Shown: positions 16,560 through 25,952, counted from the first letter of the stretch. The stretch: 64,000 bases of DNA from Mucilaginibacter dorajii (GCF_024808255.1 NZ_JANTYS010000001.1:124001-188000); one strand, 5' to 3'. Notes: generated from the letters alone by a model not told the origin. A program made the numbers and translations.

Positions 16560-18686
16560 ATGCAGCCCGAAAAATTTTACTACGATAATAAGATCGTCCG
16601 CAATTTTGGTATTGCAACCGTGATCTGGGGGATCATCGGCATGACGGTAGGTCTCATCATTGCCATACAACTGTATGCCCCCGGCATGAACATGAATAAT
16701 CAATATACTACCTATGGCCGCATCCGCCCGTTGCACACCAACGCTGTGATTTTTGCTTTTGTAGGTAATGCCATTTTCATGGGCGTTTATTATTCATTGC
16801 AGCGCCTTTTAAAGGCCCGCATGTATAGCGACTGGTTAAGCAAAATTCATTTCTGGGGCTGGCAGCTTATTATTGTATCGGCAGTAATAACACTGCCCTT
16901 AGGCTTTACTACCTCCCATGAATACGCCGAACTGGAATGGCCCATAGATATCGCCATCACCCTCATTTGGGTAGTGTTTGGCGTAAATATGTTTGGTACC
17001 ATATTTAAACGGCGCGAGCGGCATTTGTATGTAGCTATCTGGTTTTACATCGCCACATTTGTAACCATTGCCGTTTTACACATCGTTAACTCGATGGAGC
17101 TGCCCATATCGGCCTTTAAAAGTTATTATATCTATGCGGGTGTGCAGGATGCCCTGGTACAGTGGTGGTACGGCCATAACGCGGTAGCCTTTTTCCTAAC
17201 TACGCCTTACCTGGGCATGATGTATTACTTTTTGCCCAAAATGGCCAACAGGCCCATCTATTCTTATAAGTTAAGTATCCTGCATTTTTGGGCGCTGATA
17301 TTCATTTATATCTGGGCCGGGCCGCACCATTTGCTGTATACCACTTTACCGGGTTGGGCGCAATCATTAGGCATCGCTTTTTCTATTATGCTGATAGCGC
17401 CAAGCTGGGGGGGCATGATCAATGGCTTACTAACCCTGCGTGGTGCATGGGATAAGGTACGTGATGATGTGGTACTGAAATTTATGGTGGTTGGTTTAAC
17501 CGCTTACGGTATGGCCACCTTTGAAGGCCCCATGTTATCGTTAAAACAGGTAAACGGTTTTGCCCACTTTAGCGACTGGATCATTGCGCACGTACACGTA
17601 GGTGCACTGGGATGGAACGGGTTTTTAACTTTTGCAATCCTGTACTGGGTTATTCCACGCATTTATAAAACGGAATTATTCTCTAAAAAGCTATCTGCTT
17701 TTCACTTTTGGATTGGCACGCTGGGGATCTTGTTTTATGCCATACCCATGTACTGGGCAGGTTTTACGCAAAGCCTGATGCTGAAGGAATTTACTCCCGA
17801 AGGCATGCTGAAGTATCCTAACTTTTTAGAAACTACTTTGCAGATTTTGCCCATGCACATGATGCGGTCTGCAGGTGGGGCTATGTATCTGTTAGGAGTT
17901 ATTGTGATGGCCTATAACCTGGCCCGCACCATGATGCAGGGAAGTTTGGTTGCCAATGAGGCGGCGCAGGCCATGCCATTAGCACCTGCAAACACCGTGG
18001 TAAAAGAACATAGCTGGCATCGCACACTGGAGCGTAAACCTATCCAACTGATGATTGCGGCACTGGTGGTGATATTGGTAGGCACCTTTGTGGAGCTAAT
18101 GCCAACACTTACCATCAAATCCAATATCCCAACTATAGCAAGTGTTAAATCTTATACTCCGCTGGAACTACAGGGGAGGGATCTATACATCCGCGAAGGT
18201 TGTTCTAATTGCCACTCGCAAACTGTAAGGCCGTTCCGGTCAGAAACAGAGCGGTATGGCGAATACAGTAAAGCCGGTGAATTTGTGTACGACCACCCAT
18301 TTTTATGGGGATCTAAACGTACCGGCCCCGATTTAGCCAGGGAGGGACAAAAATATGGCAACGCATGGCATTATAATCACCTGATGGATCCAAGGCTGAT
18401 GTCGCCTGGTAGTATTATGCCTAATTATGATTGGCTGATCTCGCAAAAACTGGATACTACAACAACACGGTCAAAAATCAATGCCATGCGCACGCTGGGC
18501 GTTCCGTATGCCTTAGGGTATGAAGATAAGGCCAATGCAGATTTAGATAAACAAGCCAAAGGTATCTCTGATAACCTGGCGACAGACCATATTAAGGTAA
18601 AAAGCAATAAAGAGATCATTGCCATTATAGCCTACCTGCAAAGGTTAGGGGTTGATATTAAAGCCAATAAAACCAACAATAAATAA
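16560..18686 (+). CDS. ccoN: Fused cbb3 oxidase subunits I and II (CcoN-CcoO)
   Basis: One 708-residue protein combines the catalytic subunit and the monohaem subunit of cbb3 oxidase. The first 480 residues are CcoN with about 12 helices: haem ligand His59 (RPLHTN), CuB ligand His206 (WWYGHN), His256-His257, and the haem pair His344/His346 (AHVHVG). A linker and helix (about 495-515) lead to CcoO, a cytochrome c domain with CSNCH at 548-552 and axial Met620 (MPNYDW). Separate ccoN and ccoO genes are the rule in Proteobacteria; the fusion occurs in Bacteroidota. The stop is followed closely by ccoQ. The 81-base gap before the ATG contains no obvious Fnr-like site, so expression probably comes from the ccoI promoter. 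Confidence 0.95.
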   Translation: MQPEKFYYDNKIVRNFGIATVIWGIIGMTVGLIIAIQLYAPGMNMNNQYTTYGRIRPLHTNAVIFAFVGNAIFMGVYYSLQRLLKARMYSDWLSKIHFWGWQLIIVSAVITLPLGFTTSHEYAELEWPIDIAITLIWVVFGVNMFGTIFKRRERHLYVAIWFYIATFVTIAVLHIVNSMELPISAFKSYYIYAGVQDALVQWWYGHNAVAFFLTTPYLGMMYYFLPKMANRPIYSYKLSILHFWALIFIYIWAGPHHLLYTTLPGWAQSLGIAFSIMLIAPSWGGMINGLLTLRGAWDKVRDDVVLKFMVVGLTAYGMATFEGPMLSLKQVNGFAHFSDWIIAHVHVGALGWNGFLTFAILYWVIPRIYKTELFSKKLSAFHFWIGTLGILFYAIPMYWAGFTQSLMLKEFTPEGMLKYPNFLETTLQILPMHMMRSAGGAMYLLGVIVMAYNLARTMMQGSLVANEAAQAMPLAPANTVVKEHSWHRTLERKPIQLMIAALVVILVGTFVELMPTLTIKSNIPTIASVKSYTPLELQGRDLYIREGCSNCHSQTVRPFRSETERYGEYSKAGEFVYDHPFLWGSKRTGPDLAREGQKYGNAWHYNHLMDPRLMSPGSIMPNYDWLISQKLDTTTTRSKINAMRTLGVPYALGYEDKANADLDKQAKGISDNLATDHIKVKSNKEIIAIIAYLQRLGVDIKANKTNNK

Positions 18687-18693
18687 CCACATC

Positions 18694-18885
18694 ATGTTTA
18701 AGCAATTCACAGAAAACATTACCGCGAACCAGGGATACCTGCTTTTTTCCCTTGGTATATTCTTTGTATTTTTTGTTGTAGTAACCATAATGCTTATCAG
18801 GCTGCGTAAAGAACATGTTGCCCATATGAGCGATATGCCGCTGCACGACGGAATTAATGAACCTAAAAAGCACGGCAGGTTATGA
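18694..18885 (+). CDS. ccoQ: Small cbb3 oxidase subunit CcoQ-like
   Basis: The protein has 63 residues with a single transmembrane helix (about 14-34, YLLFSLGIFFVFFVVVTIML) and a short basic-then-polar tail. The start is the ATG at 18694, beginning MFKQFTENITANQG; the longer frame from 18652 overlaps ccoNO and is a translation artefact. Its place between ccoNO and ccoP and its size fit CcoQ. Sequence identity to Proteobacterial CcoQ is low, so the name rests on position. Its stop overlaps the ccoP start (ATGA). Confidence 0.75.
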   Translation: MFKQFTENITANQGYLLFSLGIFFVFFVVVTIMLIRLRKEHVAHMSDMPLHDGINEPKKHGRL

Positions 18886-19775
18886 AGCGTTATAGTATAG
18901 GTTTAATATTTACACTGATGGGGGTAACAGGCACTGCATCAGCTGATAACCTTATCCCCGGCGATCTTCAGAATTATATCGCCTATGGCGCTATCATCAT
19001 CATGCTGTTACTTATCGTAATTGCTATGCTGGTATTATTGCGTGCATTTAAGGTAATCACTATGGTGATCCTTAAGTCCCAGGGATATACCAAAGCCGAG
19101 ATTGAGGCAGAAATGCATCCGCCTAAAAAGGAGAAAAAGCCCAAGGGAGAGGTTTGGAACAAACTGCTTTCGTTACGGCCCCTGGCCGAAGAAAAGGAAT
19201 TGTTGATTGCGCATGATTATGACGGTATACAGGAGTTGGATAATCCTATCCCGGGCTGGTTTATGTACCTGTTTTATGCAACCATCATTTTTGCCGGGGG
19301 GTATTTGCTCAATTACCATGTTTTTCATACCGGGCAGTTACAATACGATGAGTATAAAACAGAAATGGCACAGGCTGATATTGCCAAAAAATTGTACCTG
19401 AGCAAGGCAGCCAACCAGGTTGATGAAAATACGGTAAAGCTTGTAAATGATCCGGCTGTAATAAGCGCCGGGCAGGCAATTTTTATTCAAAATTGCAAAC
19501 CCTGCCATGGTGAACATGCCGAAGGTAATGTGGGGCCAAACCTTACGGACGATTATTGGCTGCATGGCGGTAAAATTAACGATCTCTTCAAGACTATTAA
19601 ATACGGTGTATTGGCCAAAGGCATGCCTACCTGGGAAAAGCAATTATCGCCAAAGCAAATAGCCGATGTGGCTAATTACGTAAAATCATTGCATGGTACT
19701 AACCCTGCCGGGGCAAAAGAACCGCAGGGTACCAAAGAAGCACCGGCAAATGATCAGCTTGTCGCAATCAAATAA
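18882..19775 (+). CDS. ccoP: cbb3 oxidase cytochrome c subunit CcoP, single haem
   Basis: This 297-residue subunit delivers electrons to CcoNO. It has an N-terminal signal-like segment, a transmembrane helix at about 33-55, a charged cytoplasmic loop rich in Lys/Glu (70-110), a second helix at about 126-146 and one cytochrome c domain with CKPCH at 205-209 and an axial Met in KGMPTW. Proteobacterial CcoP has two c-type haems; only one CxxCH is present here. An Ala/Pro-rich tail follows the domain. It overlaps ccoQ by four bases and ends 2 bases before ccoG. Confidence 0.93.
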   Translation: MKRYSIGLIFTLMGVTGTASADNLIPGDLQNYIAYGAIIIMLLLIVIAMLVLLRAFKVITMVILKSQGYTKAEIEAEMHPPKKEKKPKGEVWNKLLSLRPLAEEKELLIAHDYDGIQELDNPIPGWFMYLFYATIIFAGGYLLNYHVFHTGQLQYDEYKTEMAQADIAKKLYLSKAANQVDENTVKLVNDPAVISAGQAIFIQNCKPCHGEHAEGNVGPNLTDDYWLHGGKINDLFKTIKYGVLAKGMPTWEKQLSPKQIADVANYVKSLHGTNPAGAKEPQGTKEAPANDQLVAIK

Positions 19776-19777
19776 TT

Positions 19778-21151
19778 ATGGACGGATTACTGGCAGCAAA
19801 GGAAACAGGAGAACGGAAGTGGATGTACCCGCTGCTGCGTAAAGGTATTTTATATAAATGGCGCAGTTGGGTAAGTTATTTTTACCTGGTGACTTTTTTT
19901 GCCGGTCCGTTTATACGCATCAACGGGCAGCCTTTGCTGTTGCTCAATTTTATGGATCGGCAGTTTGTGATACTGGGACAGGTTTTTTGGCCGCAGGATA
20001 TTTTTCTTTTTGTGCTGGCCACGCTGGTGTTCCTGGTTTGTATTGTGTTGTTCACCATCGTGTTTGGACGGATATTTTGTGGGTGGATTTGTCCGCAAAC
20101 TATTTTTATGGAGATGGTTTTCCGCAAGATTGAATTTTGGATAGAAGGGGATGCCGGGAAACGCAGAGCCTTGGATGCAAAACCATGGGATAAGGAAAAA
20201 GTAATGAAGAAAACCGGTAAACACCTCTTGTTCCTGTTTTTTTCATTCCTCATTGCAAATACCTTTCTGGCTTATCTTATCGGGAGCGAAAGCCTGTTAA
20301 AGATCATTACAGAACCAATCACTTTGCATTGGTCGGGCTTTATCAGTATCTGGGTGTTTACTATCATCTTTTATTTGGTATACAGCCAGGTGCGCGAATT
20401 AGTATGCACGGTGATTTGTCCGTATGGCCGTTTACAAGGGGTGTTGCTTGATCAAAATACTTTAGTGGTTGCCTATAATGAGGTACGTGGTGAGCCGCGT
20501 GGCAAATTATCCAGGGATGCCGGGCTAAATGCCTCCAAAGGGGATTGCGTTGATTGCGGCTTATGCGTATCCGTTTGCCCCACAGGCATCGATATTCGCA
20601 ATGGCACGCAGATGGAATGCATCAATTGTACCGCCTGTATCGATGTATGTAACGAGGTGATGATCAAAATTAAAAAGCCGGCTAACCTGGTTGGCTTTTT
20701 TTCAGAAAACATGATCCAAAACCGGGTGAAACCCGCGTTTACCGGCAGGATGAAGGCATACACGGCAGTGATAACCGTACTCATCACCATACTGTGCTAC
20801 TTCATCTTCAGCCGCAGCGATTTGAATATCACAGTTATGCGCGGTGCCGGAATGCTTTATCAGGAACAGCCGGGCGGTTATGTAAGTAACATATACAACG
20901 CCGAGGTCATTAACAAAACCAAGACTAATAAACTCGTTACCATACAGCCGGTTGATCCTGCTGTTAAAGTAAAATATATACAGGCACCGGGTGCCATCAA
21001 TGGAGGTACAGCCGTAAAAACGGTCTTCTTTCTGTTGATCCCGGTAAGCCATATTCATGAAGCAAAAACAATGGTAGGCTTACAGCTTATTCAAAACCAC
21101 CAGGTTATACAAACGGTAAATACAGCGTTTGTAGGGCCTGTAAACGATTAA
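19778..21151 (+). CDS. ccoG: cbb3 assembly ferredoxin-type membrane protein CcoG (RdxA/FixG)
   Basis: CcoG (457 residues) is a membrane iron-sulfur protein that reduces copper for cbb3 assembly. It has about five helices, a CGWICPQT motif in the first membrane region, CPYGRLQG after the fourth helix, and two 4Fe-4S motifs, CVDCGLCVSVCPTGID and CINCTACIDVC. A C-terminal immunoglobulin-like periplasmic domain follows the last helix (about 335-355). It directly follows ccoP and precedes ccoH by 3 bases. Confidence 0.93.
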   Translation: MDGLLAAKETGERKWMYPLLRKGILYKWRSWVSYFYLVTFFAGPFIRINGQPLLLLNFMDRQFVILGQVFWPQDIFLFVLATLVFLVCIVLFTIVFGRIFCGWICPQTIFMEMVFRKIEFWIEGDAGKRRALDAKPWDKEKVMKKTGKHLLFLFFSFLIANTFLAYLIGSESLLKIITEPITLHWSGFISIWVFTIIFYLVYSQVRELVCTVICPYGRLQGVLLDQNTLVVAYNEVRGEPRGKLSRDAGLNASKGDCVDCGLCVSVCPTGIDIRNGTQMECINCTACIDVCNEVMIKIKKPANLVGFFSENMIQNRVKPAFTGRMKAYTAVITVLITILCYFIFSRSDLNITVMRGAGMLYQEQPGGYVSNIYNAEVINKTKTNKLVTIQPVDPAVKVKYIQAPGAINGGTAVKTVFFLLIPVSHIHEAKTMVGLQLIQNHQVIQTVNTAFVGPVND

Positions 21152-21154
21152 CAT

Positions 21155-21577
21155 ATGAACTGGGGAAAAGGAATTATTGGCGGAATGGTACTTTTTATGC
21201 TGTTTATCATCAGCATGTGCGTATATATGTTTATGATACCCGAAGATGGTTACGATCATGAGTATTATGAAAAAGGTTTAAATTTCGACAAAGATTTTAA
21301 TAAGGAGCGGCGGGTTGAAACCGATCATGCCCGCCCGTTAATTGAGGTAACCGGTAAAACGGTTAAGGTCATTTTTGTAAAGCCTGCATCAGGGTCTATC
21401 AGGTTTGTAAGGCCATCAAATGAAGCGTTAGACAATACTGTTAAAGTTGATAGTGCAAACGGGAAAAATATCATCGTTCCTGTTCAAACAATGGTGGCAG
21501 GCAAATGGCAGGTAGTATTGAATTGGGAAAGTAACCATAAGGAATATTTGTATCAGCAGGAGATCTACATCAAATGA
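21155..21577 (+). CDS. ccoH: cbb3 assembly protein CcoH (FixH)
   Basis: The protein has 140 residues: one N-terminal transmembrane helix (about 7-28) and a small periplasmic beta-rich domain. The family signature is YYEKGLNFDKDFNK just after the helix. CcoH is thought to link the CcoI copper pump to the oxidase. Its last codons overlap the next gene's ATG by four bases, so the two are translationally coupled. Confidence 0.88.
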   Translation: MNWGKGIIGGMVLFMLFIISMCVYMFMIPEDGYDHEYYEKGLNFDKDFNKERRVETDHARPLIEVTGKTVKVIFVKPASGSIRFVRPSNEALDNTVKVDSANGKNIIVPVQTMVAGKWQVVLNWESNHKEYLYQQEIYIK

Positions 21578-22263
21578 GCACCAACAGCATCGCTTTTTTT
21601 ATAGGTTTATTTGGCAGCGTACATTGTATAGGTATGTGCGGGCCGCTTGCGTTGGCTATCCCATCCTTCCAAACCAAATGGTGGTTTATTGTTAGTGATA
21701 AATTGCTATACAATATTGGCCGGGTTATTACCTATTCTTTTTTAGGATTGCTTATAGGGTTAATGGGCAGGCAACTCTGGATGGCGGGGCTGCAGCAAGG
21801 TGTAAGTCTGTTTAGTGGAATGCTGATCATTATGGCTGGTTTTAGCCGTTTATTCAAGATCAGGTTGGGGCAAAGCATCATGATGAATAAATTATTATCG
21901 CCAATTAACCGCTTGCTTGGCTATGCACTGCAACACAAGGCCGGGCATCTGATCATTGGTTTACTTAATGGTTTTTTGCCCTGTGGTTTTGTTTACCTGG
22001 CGCTGGTTGGCGCTATTAATACGTCATCATCGTTGGCTGCCGCTCAATATATGTTTTGGTTTGGCATGGGTACTTTTCCGCTTATGTTATTGGCTACCAT
22101 CAGCTCAGGCTTTATCGGGCCATCCATTCGCCGCCGTATTAACCGTACCATGCCTTACCTTATGGTTTGCCTTGGTTTTTGGTTTGTCCTGCGTGGGTTA
22201 AACCTGGATATTCCATACCTTAGCCCAAAGGTGCATTCGACGGGTATTGGCGTTTGTCATTAA
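21574..22263 (+). CDS. TauE/SafE-like membrane protein of the cco cluster
   Basis: This 229-residue protein has about six transmembrane segments. It starts FFIGLFGSVHCIGMCGPL, a CxGMCG-type motif of the UreH/DsbD-related sulfite-exporter-like family that commonly follows ccoH. A second motif, LNGFLPCGFVYLAL, lies in the middle. Relatives are proposed to take part in copper or thiol handling during cbb3 maturation; the exact transported species is unknown. It overlaps ccoH and is probably the last gene of the cco operon. Confidence 0.82.
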   Translation: MSTNSIAFFIGLFGSVHCIGMCGPLALAIPSFQTKWWFIVSDKLLYNIGRVITYSFLGLLIGLMGRQLWMAGLQQGVSLFSGMLIIMAGFSRLFKIRLGQSIMMNKLLSPINRLLGYALQHKAGHLIIGLLNGFLPCGFVYLALVGAINTSSSLAAAQYMFWFGMGTFPLMLLATISSGFIGPSIRRRINRTMPYLMVCLGFWFVLRGLNLDIPYLSPKVHSTGIGVCH

Positions 22264-22278
22264 TAAATTTTAACTTTT

Positions 22279-23019
22279 ATGTTACGGCACCTGGGTACCA
22301 AAAGAACTTACGGGCACAATTTTAAACTGGCTTCTCTGCTGGGTTTAACAGCCGGGTTTGTTAACGCAGCGGGCTTTTTAGGGTTTGCGGTTTTAACCAC
22401 CAATGTAACCGGCCACGTCGCGCTTTTTGCCGAACGTATTGCCTTGCAGGATTGGAAAGCGGCGCGCGTCATCGCGTTGTGGATGTTCCTGTTTTTAGCC
22501 GGTGCTTTTGTATCTGGCTCTATTGTTTCCCGTATCGGCCGCAACCAGCGCTTTTCCTACGTTGTGCCAATCCTTATAGAAATTATCATATTACTTGCAG
22601 TAGCCTTATTGGGTTACCGGTATAACCATAGTTTGGTGGCAAAAGAGATTTTTGCAGGGAGTTTGCTTTTTGCCATGGGCCTGCAAAATTCACTGGTATC
22701 TATGGTGTCGGGTTCGGTTGTACGAACAACCCATTTAACCGGTACCTTTACCGACCTTGGTATTGAGCTGGCACAACTGCTTCAAAAAAATGCTGATGAT
22801 CGTGCCGCGTTGATATCGCGGGTCAAGCTTCGCTCGGCTATCATTTTGTTTTTTATGGGTGGTGCGCTTGGTGGTGCTTATTTGTTCCGTTTTATTCAGT
22901 TTTTTTCTTTTTTTATACCTGCTTTTTTACTGATTTTTACCTTATTGTACGATGTTTTTCGCATAGCAATTAAACGTTACTACCAACAATTACACCACCC
23001 GCTGAAAATCGAAAAGTGA
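22279..23019 (+). CDS. YoaK/DUF1275 family membrane protein
   Basis: A 246-residue integral membrane protein with about six hydrophobic helices. AGFVNAAGFLGFAVLTTNVTGHVA near the N-terminus and MGLQNSLVSMVSG with TTHLTGTFTDLG are the conserved family phrases. No biochemical role is established for DUF1275. It starts 15 bases after the TauE-like gene, so it may be read with the cco operon. Its stop codon forms part of an Fnr-like site for the next transcription unit. Confidence 0.8.
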   Translation: MLRHLGTKRTYGHNFKLASLLGLTAGFVNAAGFLGFAVLTTNVTGHVALFAERIALQDWKAARVIALWMFLFLAGAFVSGSIVSRIGRNQRFSYVVPILIEIIILLAVALLGYRYNHSLVAKEIFAGSLLFAMGLQNSLVSMVSGSVVRTTHLTGTFTDLGIELAQLLQKNADDRAALISRVKLRSAIILFFMGGALGGAYLFRFIQFFSFFIPAFLLIFTLLYDVFRIAIKRYYQQLHHPLKIEK

Positions 23020-23028
23020 TGAAGGTCA
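23017..23028. promoter_or_regulatory. Fnr-like site 3, before the small membrane protein and adhP
   Basis: TGATGAAGGTCA overlaps the stop codon of the DUF1275 gene. The centre is about 79 bases before the ATG at 23102, nearly the same distance as the site before ccoI. It shares the GAAG centre with sites 2 and 5. Confidence 0.65.
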
Positions 23029-23101
23029 CTTTGTAGTCAGATGCCCGTCATGGTGCAAAACTGCTTTAAAAGCCATCTTTGATCATTAAAACATATCAAT
23101 C

Positions 23102-23449
23102 ATGGCAACTTTTAAATTGAACGCCCCAACCTGGGAAGTAACAACAACCAATCAAAACAATAATACTACTTTATGGAACAAATGGCTGGCTTTTGCTGAT
23201 AGCCAGGCGGGTAGCAAAACCGCATGGTTCCTGGTTTCATTGATGATTCAGGGTGTGCTATTTCTGCCTATCCCCGCGGTGCTGATGTATTATTATGATG
23301 CACCTATTATTGTATTGGGCATTACGATGATCCTGTTTTTCGCCAATATTATTGCAGGTATGGGTGGCTCCGGTATCAGAACCGTATTGAATTTCTTTGC
23401 TGCAAGTGTGCTTATTCACCTGGTAATGCTGGCCTTATTTATATTGTAA
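23102..23449 (+). CDS. Small membrane protein of unknown function
   Basis: I do not recognise this 115-residue protein. The first 40 residues are polar and Asn/Thr-rich (TTTNQNNNTTLWNKWLAF). They are followed by three or four hydrophobic segments: about 43-65, 69-86 and 95-114, with a GMGGSG turn between the last two. No cysteine or histidine cluster is present. It has its own Fnr-like site and lies 26 bases before adhP, so it is likely expressed with the alcohol dehydrogenase under low oxygen. A function cannot be given. Confidence 0.75.
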   Translation: MATFKLNAPTWEVTTTNQNNNTTLWNKWLAFADSQAGSKTAWFLVSLMIQGVLFLPIPAVLMYYYDAPIIVLGITMILFFANIIAGMGGSGIRTVLNFFAASVLIHLVMLALFIL

Positions 23450-23475
23450 ATCAATTACATCCCTAACAAAAACAT

Positions 23476-24513
23476 ATGCTCCCTAAAAAAATGAAGGCGG
23501 CGGTGATCCATGAATTTGGACAGCCGCTGCACATCGAAGAAATGCTGGTAAAAGAACCCGGCGAAAATCAAATAGTAGTGAAAGTGATCGCTTGTGGAGT
23601 TTGCCATACCGACCTGCACGCCTGCCAGGGCGATTGGCCCGCCAAGCCTAAACTACCGCTGATACCCGGGCATGAAGCCCTGGGCTATGTAGTAGCCCTT
23701 GGCCAGGGAGTTAAAAATGTAAAGGAAGGCGATATTGTAGGTGTGCCCTGGCTGTTTAGCGCCTGCGGTTGCTGCGAATTTTGTATTACTGGCTGGGAAA
23801 CACTTTGCGATACCCAGCAAAATGGTGGTTACAGTGTAGATGGTGGCTTTGCAGAATACGTTACGGCCGATTCACGTTATGTAGCGCATTTTCCGGCAAA
23901 TATTAACTTTACGCAAATGGCGCCTATCATTTGCGCTGGTGTTACTGTTTATAAAGGCATTAAAGAAACCGAAGCCAAACCGGGTGAATGGATAGCCATT
24001 TCCGGTATCGGTGGTTTAGGTCACCTGGCCGTTCAGTATGCCAAAGCGATGGGGCTGCATGTGGCGGCTATTGATATTGCCGGTGATAAGCTGAATTTGG
24101 CAAAGAATTTAGGTGCCGATTTAACTGTTAATGCACTGGAGCAGGATCCTGGCGAATTTTTAAAGAAAGAAACCGGTGGGATGCACGGCGTATTAGTTAC
24201 GGCGGTTTCGCCTATTGCTTTTAAACAAGGGATCTCGACCTTACGACGAAAAGGTACCATTGCTTTAAACGGATTGCCTAAGGGGAGTTTCGACCTGCCA
24301 ATTTTTGATACCGTGATTAACCGCTACACTGTTCGTGGTTCCATAGTAGGTACGCGGAAAGATATGCAGGAAGCAATTGAATTTGCATTAGATGGCAAAG
24401 TAAAAGCTACTATTCATACAGCTAAACTGGAAGATATCAATTCGGTATTTGACGAGATGAAAAAAGGAGAGATAGAGGGTAGGGTAGTATTGGAAATTGC
24501 CCAACCTGATTGA
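23476..24513 (+). CDS. adhP: Zinc-dependent alcohol dehydrogenase, AdhP type
   Basis: This 345-residue cytoplasmic enzyme interconverts ethanol and acetaldehyde (or similar alcohols) with NAD. Catalytic zinc residues lie in CGVCHTDLHACQGDW and PGHEALGYV; the structural zinc loop is CGCCEFCITGWETLC; the cofactor motif is GIGGLGHLAVQYA. Length and motifs match AdhP. The gene follows the small membrane protein and is closed by a strong terminator, making a two-gene fermentation unit in front of which an Fnr-like site is found. Confidence 0.92.
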   Translation: MLPKKMKAAVIHEFGQPLHIEEMLVKEPGENQIVVKVIACGVCHTDLHACQGDWPAKPKLPLIPGHEALGYVVALGQGVKNVKEGDIVGVPWLFSACGCCEFCITGWETLCDTQQNGGYSVDGGFAEYVTADSRYVAHFPANINFTQMAPIICAGVTVYKGIKETEAKPGEWIAISGIGGLGHLAVQYAKAMGLHVAAIDIAGDKLNLAKNLGADLTVNALEQDPGEFLKKETGGMHGVLVTAVSPIAFKQGISTLRRKGTIALNGLPKGSFDLPIFDTVINRYTVRGSIVGTRKDMQEAIEFALDGKVKATIHTAKLEDINSVFDEMKKGEIEGRVVLEIAQPD

Positions 24514-24533
24514 TAATGTCAGCTATGTTAATG

Positions 24534-24565
24534 AAAAGGAGAATCTAAAACAGGTTCTCCTTTTT
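24534..24565. terminator. Terminator between adhP and hemN
   Basis: The stem AAAAGGAGAA / TTCTCCTTTT (10 bp, 24534-24543 with 24555-24564) has an 11-base loop and a T-run on the plus strand, and an A-run that gives a T-run on the minus strand. It lies between converging genes and can stop both. Confidence 0.85.
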
Positions 24566-24567
24566 AA

Positions 24568-25941
24568 TTATATGGCCATGCTAAAAAGCTGCGTGGCTGG
24601 TTTATCCGCCCAAAGCCTTGCATCAAGAGCCATGCAGATATTTCTTAAATATCCCTGGCCTAATGGGGTAACTTTTAATCCCCAGGAGTTGAGTTCTATC
24701 AACCCGTCATCTACCAGTGGTTGTAAACGTTCCAGACCTTCAAATAGTGAGGGGCAAGGCTCCTGGTGGTGATTCCATGTTGTATTTCCTTTACACATGA
24801 TATTTTGGATATGCTTGCGGATAATGAGGTCATCAGGTGTTAACAAGTGACCTTTAAACACCGGTAATTCTCCCTGTTTTACCAACTGCAGGTACTCCTC
24901 TACATTTTTTACATTTTGAGCAAACGCATATGCCGAATCGCTGATAGCAGATACCCCAAGCCCAATCAATAGTTGGGTGTGCTGGTCTGTATAGCCCATA
25001 AAGTTGCGGTACAGTTGGCCATTTTTCATGGCTGTAAACAATTGATCACCAGCCAGTGCAAAATGATCCATGCCTATCTCAAGGTACCTATAGCTATGCA
25101 ATAAGGCCCGCCCCGTTTCGTGTAATTTTTTTTTGGCTTCGGCATTAGGCAGGTCGTTCTCTGTAAAATGACGCTGGCCAGGTTTTATCCAGGGTACGTG
25201 CGCATAACTGTAAAAAGCTATCCTATCGGGCGTTAACTCCGCAACCTGTTGTATAGTAGTGGCTAAACCATGCAACGTTTGTAGCGGAAGGCCGTAGATG
25301 AGATCATAATTAACAGATGTGTAACCAATGCGGCGCGCCTGACTGGTTACAGCCTGCACCTGCGCAAAGCTTTGCTGGCGATTAATAATTGCCTGTACCT
25401 TTGGGTCAAAATCCTGGATGCCAAGGCTTAATCGCCTGAATCCAAGATCATATAATACCTGTAAATGGTTTACTGTGGTATTAGCGGGATGGGCTTCAAA
25501 GCTGAATGCTGCTTCGGGATGAATATCTGCATAAAGAAGGATTGCGCTAATCAGCATTTTCAAGTTTGCTGCACTAAAAAATGTCGGCGTTCCGCCGCCA
25601 AGATGAATTTCGCGGATAAGGGGTTTGTGGCCAAAAATATTCTTGTACATAGCCCACTCCAATAGCAGCGCATTAATGTATGGCTCTTCAACACGGTGGT
25701 TTTTGGTGATGCGGATATTGCACCCGCAATAGGTGCACAGATTTTCGCAAAAGGGGAGGTGTATGTAAAGACTTATCCCTTCTTTAGGGTTGCTTTCTTT
25801 AAAGGATCGTTTTACTGTTTTTTTCCAGTCATTTTTGTTAAACCGGGCAATATCCCAATAAGGCATGGTTGGATAACTGGTATACCGCGGCAAAGCCACA
25901 TTGTATTTTGCGGTTAGGTTATTGTTTTCAGGAACAGGCAT
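24568..25941 (-). CDS. hemN: Oxygen-independent coproporphyrinogen III oxidase
   Basis: HemN is a radical-SAM enzyme that decarboxylates coproporphyrinogen III to protoporphyrinogen IX without oxygen. In this 457-residue protein the radical-SAM cluster is CENLCTYCGC (Cys65, Cys69, Cys72), with GGGTPTF, the HemN-specific N-terminal PRYTSYPTMPYW and YLRNICMALD near the end. It lies 11 bases after the hydroxyacid dehydrogenase and is surely in the same unit, which has an Fnr-like site upstream. Haem supply for the cbb3 oxidase under low oxygen is the natural role. Confidence 0.94.
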   Translation of the reverse strand: MPVPENNNLTAKYNVALPRYTSYPTMPYWDIARFNKNDWKKTVKRSFKESNPKEGISLYIHLPFCENLCTYCGCNIRITKNHRVEEPYINALLLEWAMYKNIFGHKPLIREIHLGGGTPTFFSAANLKMLISAILLYADIHPEAAFSFEAHPANTTVNHLQVLYDLGFRRLSLGIQDFDPKVQAIINRQQSFAQVQAVTSQARRIGYTSVNYDLIYGLPLQTLHGLATTIQQVAELTPDRIAFYSYAHVPWIKPGQRHFTENDLPNAEAKKKLHETGRALLHSYRYLEIGMDHFALAGDQLFTAMKNGQLYRNFMGYTDQHTQLLIGLGVSAISDSAYAFAQNVKNVEEYLQLVKQGELPVFKGHLLTPDDLIIRKHIQNIMCKGNTTWNHHQEPCPSLFEGLERLQPLVDDGLIELNSWGLKVTPLGQGYLRNICMALDARLWADKPATQLFSMAI

Positions 25942-25952
25942 CGCGTAGTGTT

